Shown here: positions 7,111 to 7,936 of the stretch, piece after piece
Position numbering within the stretch: position 1 is the stretch's first letter
Layout of the letters: every line of letters begins with the position of its first letter
Assembly: GCA_003164275.1 (NCBI GenBank)
Contig: PLSY01000377.1
Coordinates: 1-7,936, forward strand
DNA from: Acidimicrobiaceae bacterium
GTDB lineage: Bacteria > Actinomycetota > Acidimicrobiia > Acidimicrobiales > RAAP-2
Length of the DNA: 7,936 nt
Direction: 5' to 3'
Notes under the pieces: model-generated
Databases searched by the model: none
What the model saw: only the letters and a program-made list of their open reading frames with translations
Told to the model about the DNA's origin: nothing
Position numbers and translations under genes: made by a program

Positions 7111-7229
7111 TTGTGCCTGAGACTCGATTTCTCGTGTGAAGACTCCCGCTTCGCGTCTGCCGTGAGGTCTGGCCGGTTCCCCTACCCCCATCGTTGGTTC
7201 GGACGGGCGCCGGACGCTCCAGTCCCCCC

Positions 7230-7247
7230 GGGGCCAGCGCTGGCCCC
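7230..7247. repeat. 18-bp perfect GC palindrome
   Basis: GGGGCCAGCGCTGGCCCC is perfectly self-complementary with no spacer. It could be a cruciform, a dimer-protein site, or half of a terminator-like structure. No gene lies near enough to assign a role. Confidence 0.55.
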
Positions 7248-7332
7248 CAGTCGGAATGTCGCGATGGTTACGATCTCCGTCCCGTCGGACAACCACGGTG
7301 AGGGGGATCCCCCCGGTGGGCCAGAGCGAGAG

Positions 7333-7370
7333 AGGCGCCGAGGCGGGCATCGAGCCCGCCACGGGCGCCT
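7333..7370. repeat. Left copy of inverted-repeat pair, nested hairpin
   Basis: Outer arms AGGCGCC (7333-7339) and GGCGCCT (7364-7370) enclose an inner perfect stem GGCGGGC (7342-7348) / GCCCGCC (7354-7360) with loop ATCGA. Bases 7334-7361 match the reverse complement of 7585-7612 at 27 of 28 positions. Confidence 0.65.
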
Positions 7371-7440
7371 ATGTGACTCAGCAAATCGGCTTCGCCAAAG
7401 CGGTACGGATCATGTACACACACCTGCATCATCGGATGCG

Positions 7441-7472
7441 AACATCACCCTCGCCCGTCGCGAGACTCGATT
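7441..7472. repeat. Fourth diverged box, part of a composite direct repeat with 7100-7129
   Basis: AACATCACCCT followed after ten bases by GAGACTCGATT repeats the pattern at 7100-7129 (AACGTCACCCT, eight bases, GAGACTCGATT). Both halves are conserved in the same order, which points to a duplicated unit rather than chance. Confidence 0.45.
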
Positions 7473-7490
7473 CCGTAGCGGCTGCGGAGC

Positions 7491-7505
7491 CCGCCCGGAG
7501 GGCGG
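7491..7505. repeat. Short GC hairpin
   Basis: CCGCCC and GGGCGG pair over six bases around GGA, between the two inverted repeats. No T-tract follows. It could be a U-less terminator or part of the structured region. Confidence 0.35.
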
Positions 7506-7551
7506 CGGACCCTCGGGTGCACAGGTGTGGACAATTCGTACGGGTCTGGCG

Positions 7552-7617
7552 GAAGTGACGAGAGTGATACCGTATCGGCGGCCATGGCGGGCTCGATGCC
7601 CGCCTGGGCGCCACTTC
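7552..7617. repeat. Right copy of inverted-repeat pair inside a foldable 66-base unit
   Basis: The core 7585-7612 is the inverted copy of 7334-7361. Around it, GAAGTG (7552-7557) pairs with CACTTC (7612-7617), GATACCGTATC (7566-7576) is a small dyad, and GGCGGGC/GCCCGCC (7586-7592/7598-7604) is the main stem, so the unit can fold as a three-way junction. The main hairpin loosely resembles a tRNA T-arm (loop CTCGATG against consensus TTCRANY), but the rest is not a cloverleaf. No transcript evidence can be seen. Confidence 0.5.
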
Positions 7618-7727
7618 GTGAGGGAACCGATGCGACAGGCCCGATCAGTTCGATCGAGAGAGCGTTGTGGGTGACCGCCACCCTGCCGCCTTCGAGGTTC
7701 GTGAGTGAGGCCGGCGATTCGCTAAAG

Positions 7728-7744
7728 CCGGCCAGAATGGCCGG
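7728..7744. repeat. GC hairpin with GAA loop
   Basis: CCGGCCA (7728-7734) and TGGCCGG (7738-7744) are perfectly complementary over seven bases with a GAA loop. No gene is close by, so the role is unknown. Confidence 0.4.
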
Positions 7745-7936
7745 AGAGGCGAGAGCGGACCGGCGCCGGGGTGTGGGGCCCGCCGTGGCAAGAAGCCCTT
7801 GCAATCGTGTTCGGCTTGATGATTCGCAGGGCGAGCCGAGGAGTTCGGGTGCCTCCAGCTGTCCCTCGTTTCGTTCTTCAGGCATTGGAGCGGGCCGAGG
7901 CCACGACACGACCTAGTGGTCTGTCGCGGATTTGAC

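Larger units (their letters stand above)
6933..7936. other. About 1 kb without a credible gene, rich in repeats and hairpins
   Basis: Several long open frames exist on both strands, but none has a ribosome site, family motif or protein-like composition. What the stretch does hold is structured DNA: a hairpin upstream of the HTH gene, a 32-33 bp periodic box series, an 18-bp palindrome, a GGGGGATCCCCC dyad (7302-7313), an inverted-repeat pair and further GC-rich hairpins. This fits a cis-acting region (operator, origin or transfer site) or remains of mobile elements. From 7750 to the end I see no distinct feature. Confidence 0.5.

Noticed and set aside
7111..7909. Long open frames on both strands (7111-7674 plus, 7527-7916 plus, 7445-7909 minus)
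   Set aside because: Composition is rich in Arg/Pro/Gly without motifs, no ribosome sites, and mutually overlapping; shared strings such as AGSMPA come from the inverted repeat.
7900..7936. Start of an insertion sequence at the right edge
   Set aside because: CTAGTGGTCTGTCGCGGATTTGAC looks a little like an IS end but the window stops before anything can confirm it.

Overview
This is a GC-rich window, probably from an actinomycete (Actinomycetota). The suggestion rests on G/C-rich third codon positions, GTG starts that look leaderless or nearly so, a small two-helix membrane protein and a SEC-C protein with actinobacterial-looking sequence, and an actinobacterial-style tyrosine integrase with an AlpA/MerR-like partner. 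The class cannot be fixed from the sequence; Acidimicrobiia-like is only a guess.

Layout. The left part (1-2264) holds short chromosomal-type genes: a two-helix membrane protein (36-269, minus), a dihydrofolate-reductase-fold protein (411-996, plus, broken by a +1 frameshift), a small beta-rich protein with a C-terminal hydrophobic tail (1121-1426, minus), and a class I SAM-dependent methyltransferase (1604-2264, plus, also broken by a +1 frameshift). After a 350-bp stretch without a convincing gene comes the only long intact gene, an 834-residue SEC-C zinc-motif protein with TPR-like helices and an MbcA/ParS-like C-terminus (2615-5119, plus).

The right part (5120-7936) is an integrative-element module. 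It contains the 3' half of a tRNA-Val(GAC) gene used as an attachment core (5371-5418), a strong stem-loop just after it, tandem GGTCACA repeats, a tyrosine integrase (5531-6685) and a convergent excisionase-like HTH gene (6675-6932, minus). The integrase has one in-frame TGA exactly where the family has its first catalytic arginine. From 6933 to the end, about 1 kb has no credible gene but is dense in repeats: three CAAYGTCACCCT boxes on a 32-33 bp period, a fourth diverged copy, an 18-bp perfect palindrome, a 28-bp inverted-repeat pair (27/28 identical) and several GC-rich hairpins.

Themes. Three genes are interrupted. Both frameshifts are one extra base in the same context, GGCCCCAT, and each is repaired by dropping one C. 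That repeated signature suggests either a systematic sequencing/assembly error at this motif or a shared mutational mechanism, and it should be settled before calling the genes dead. The attachment core is not flanked on its left by the expected tRNA 5' half, so the arrangement is not a plain attL or attR.
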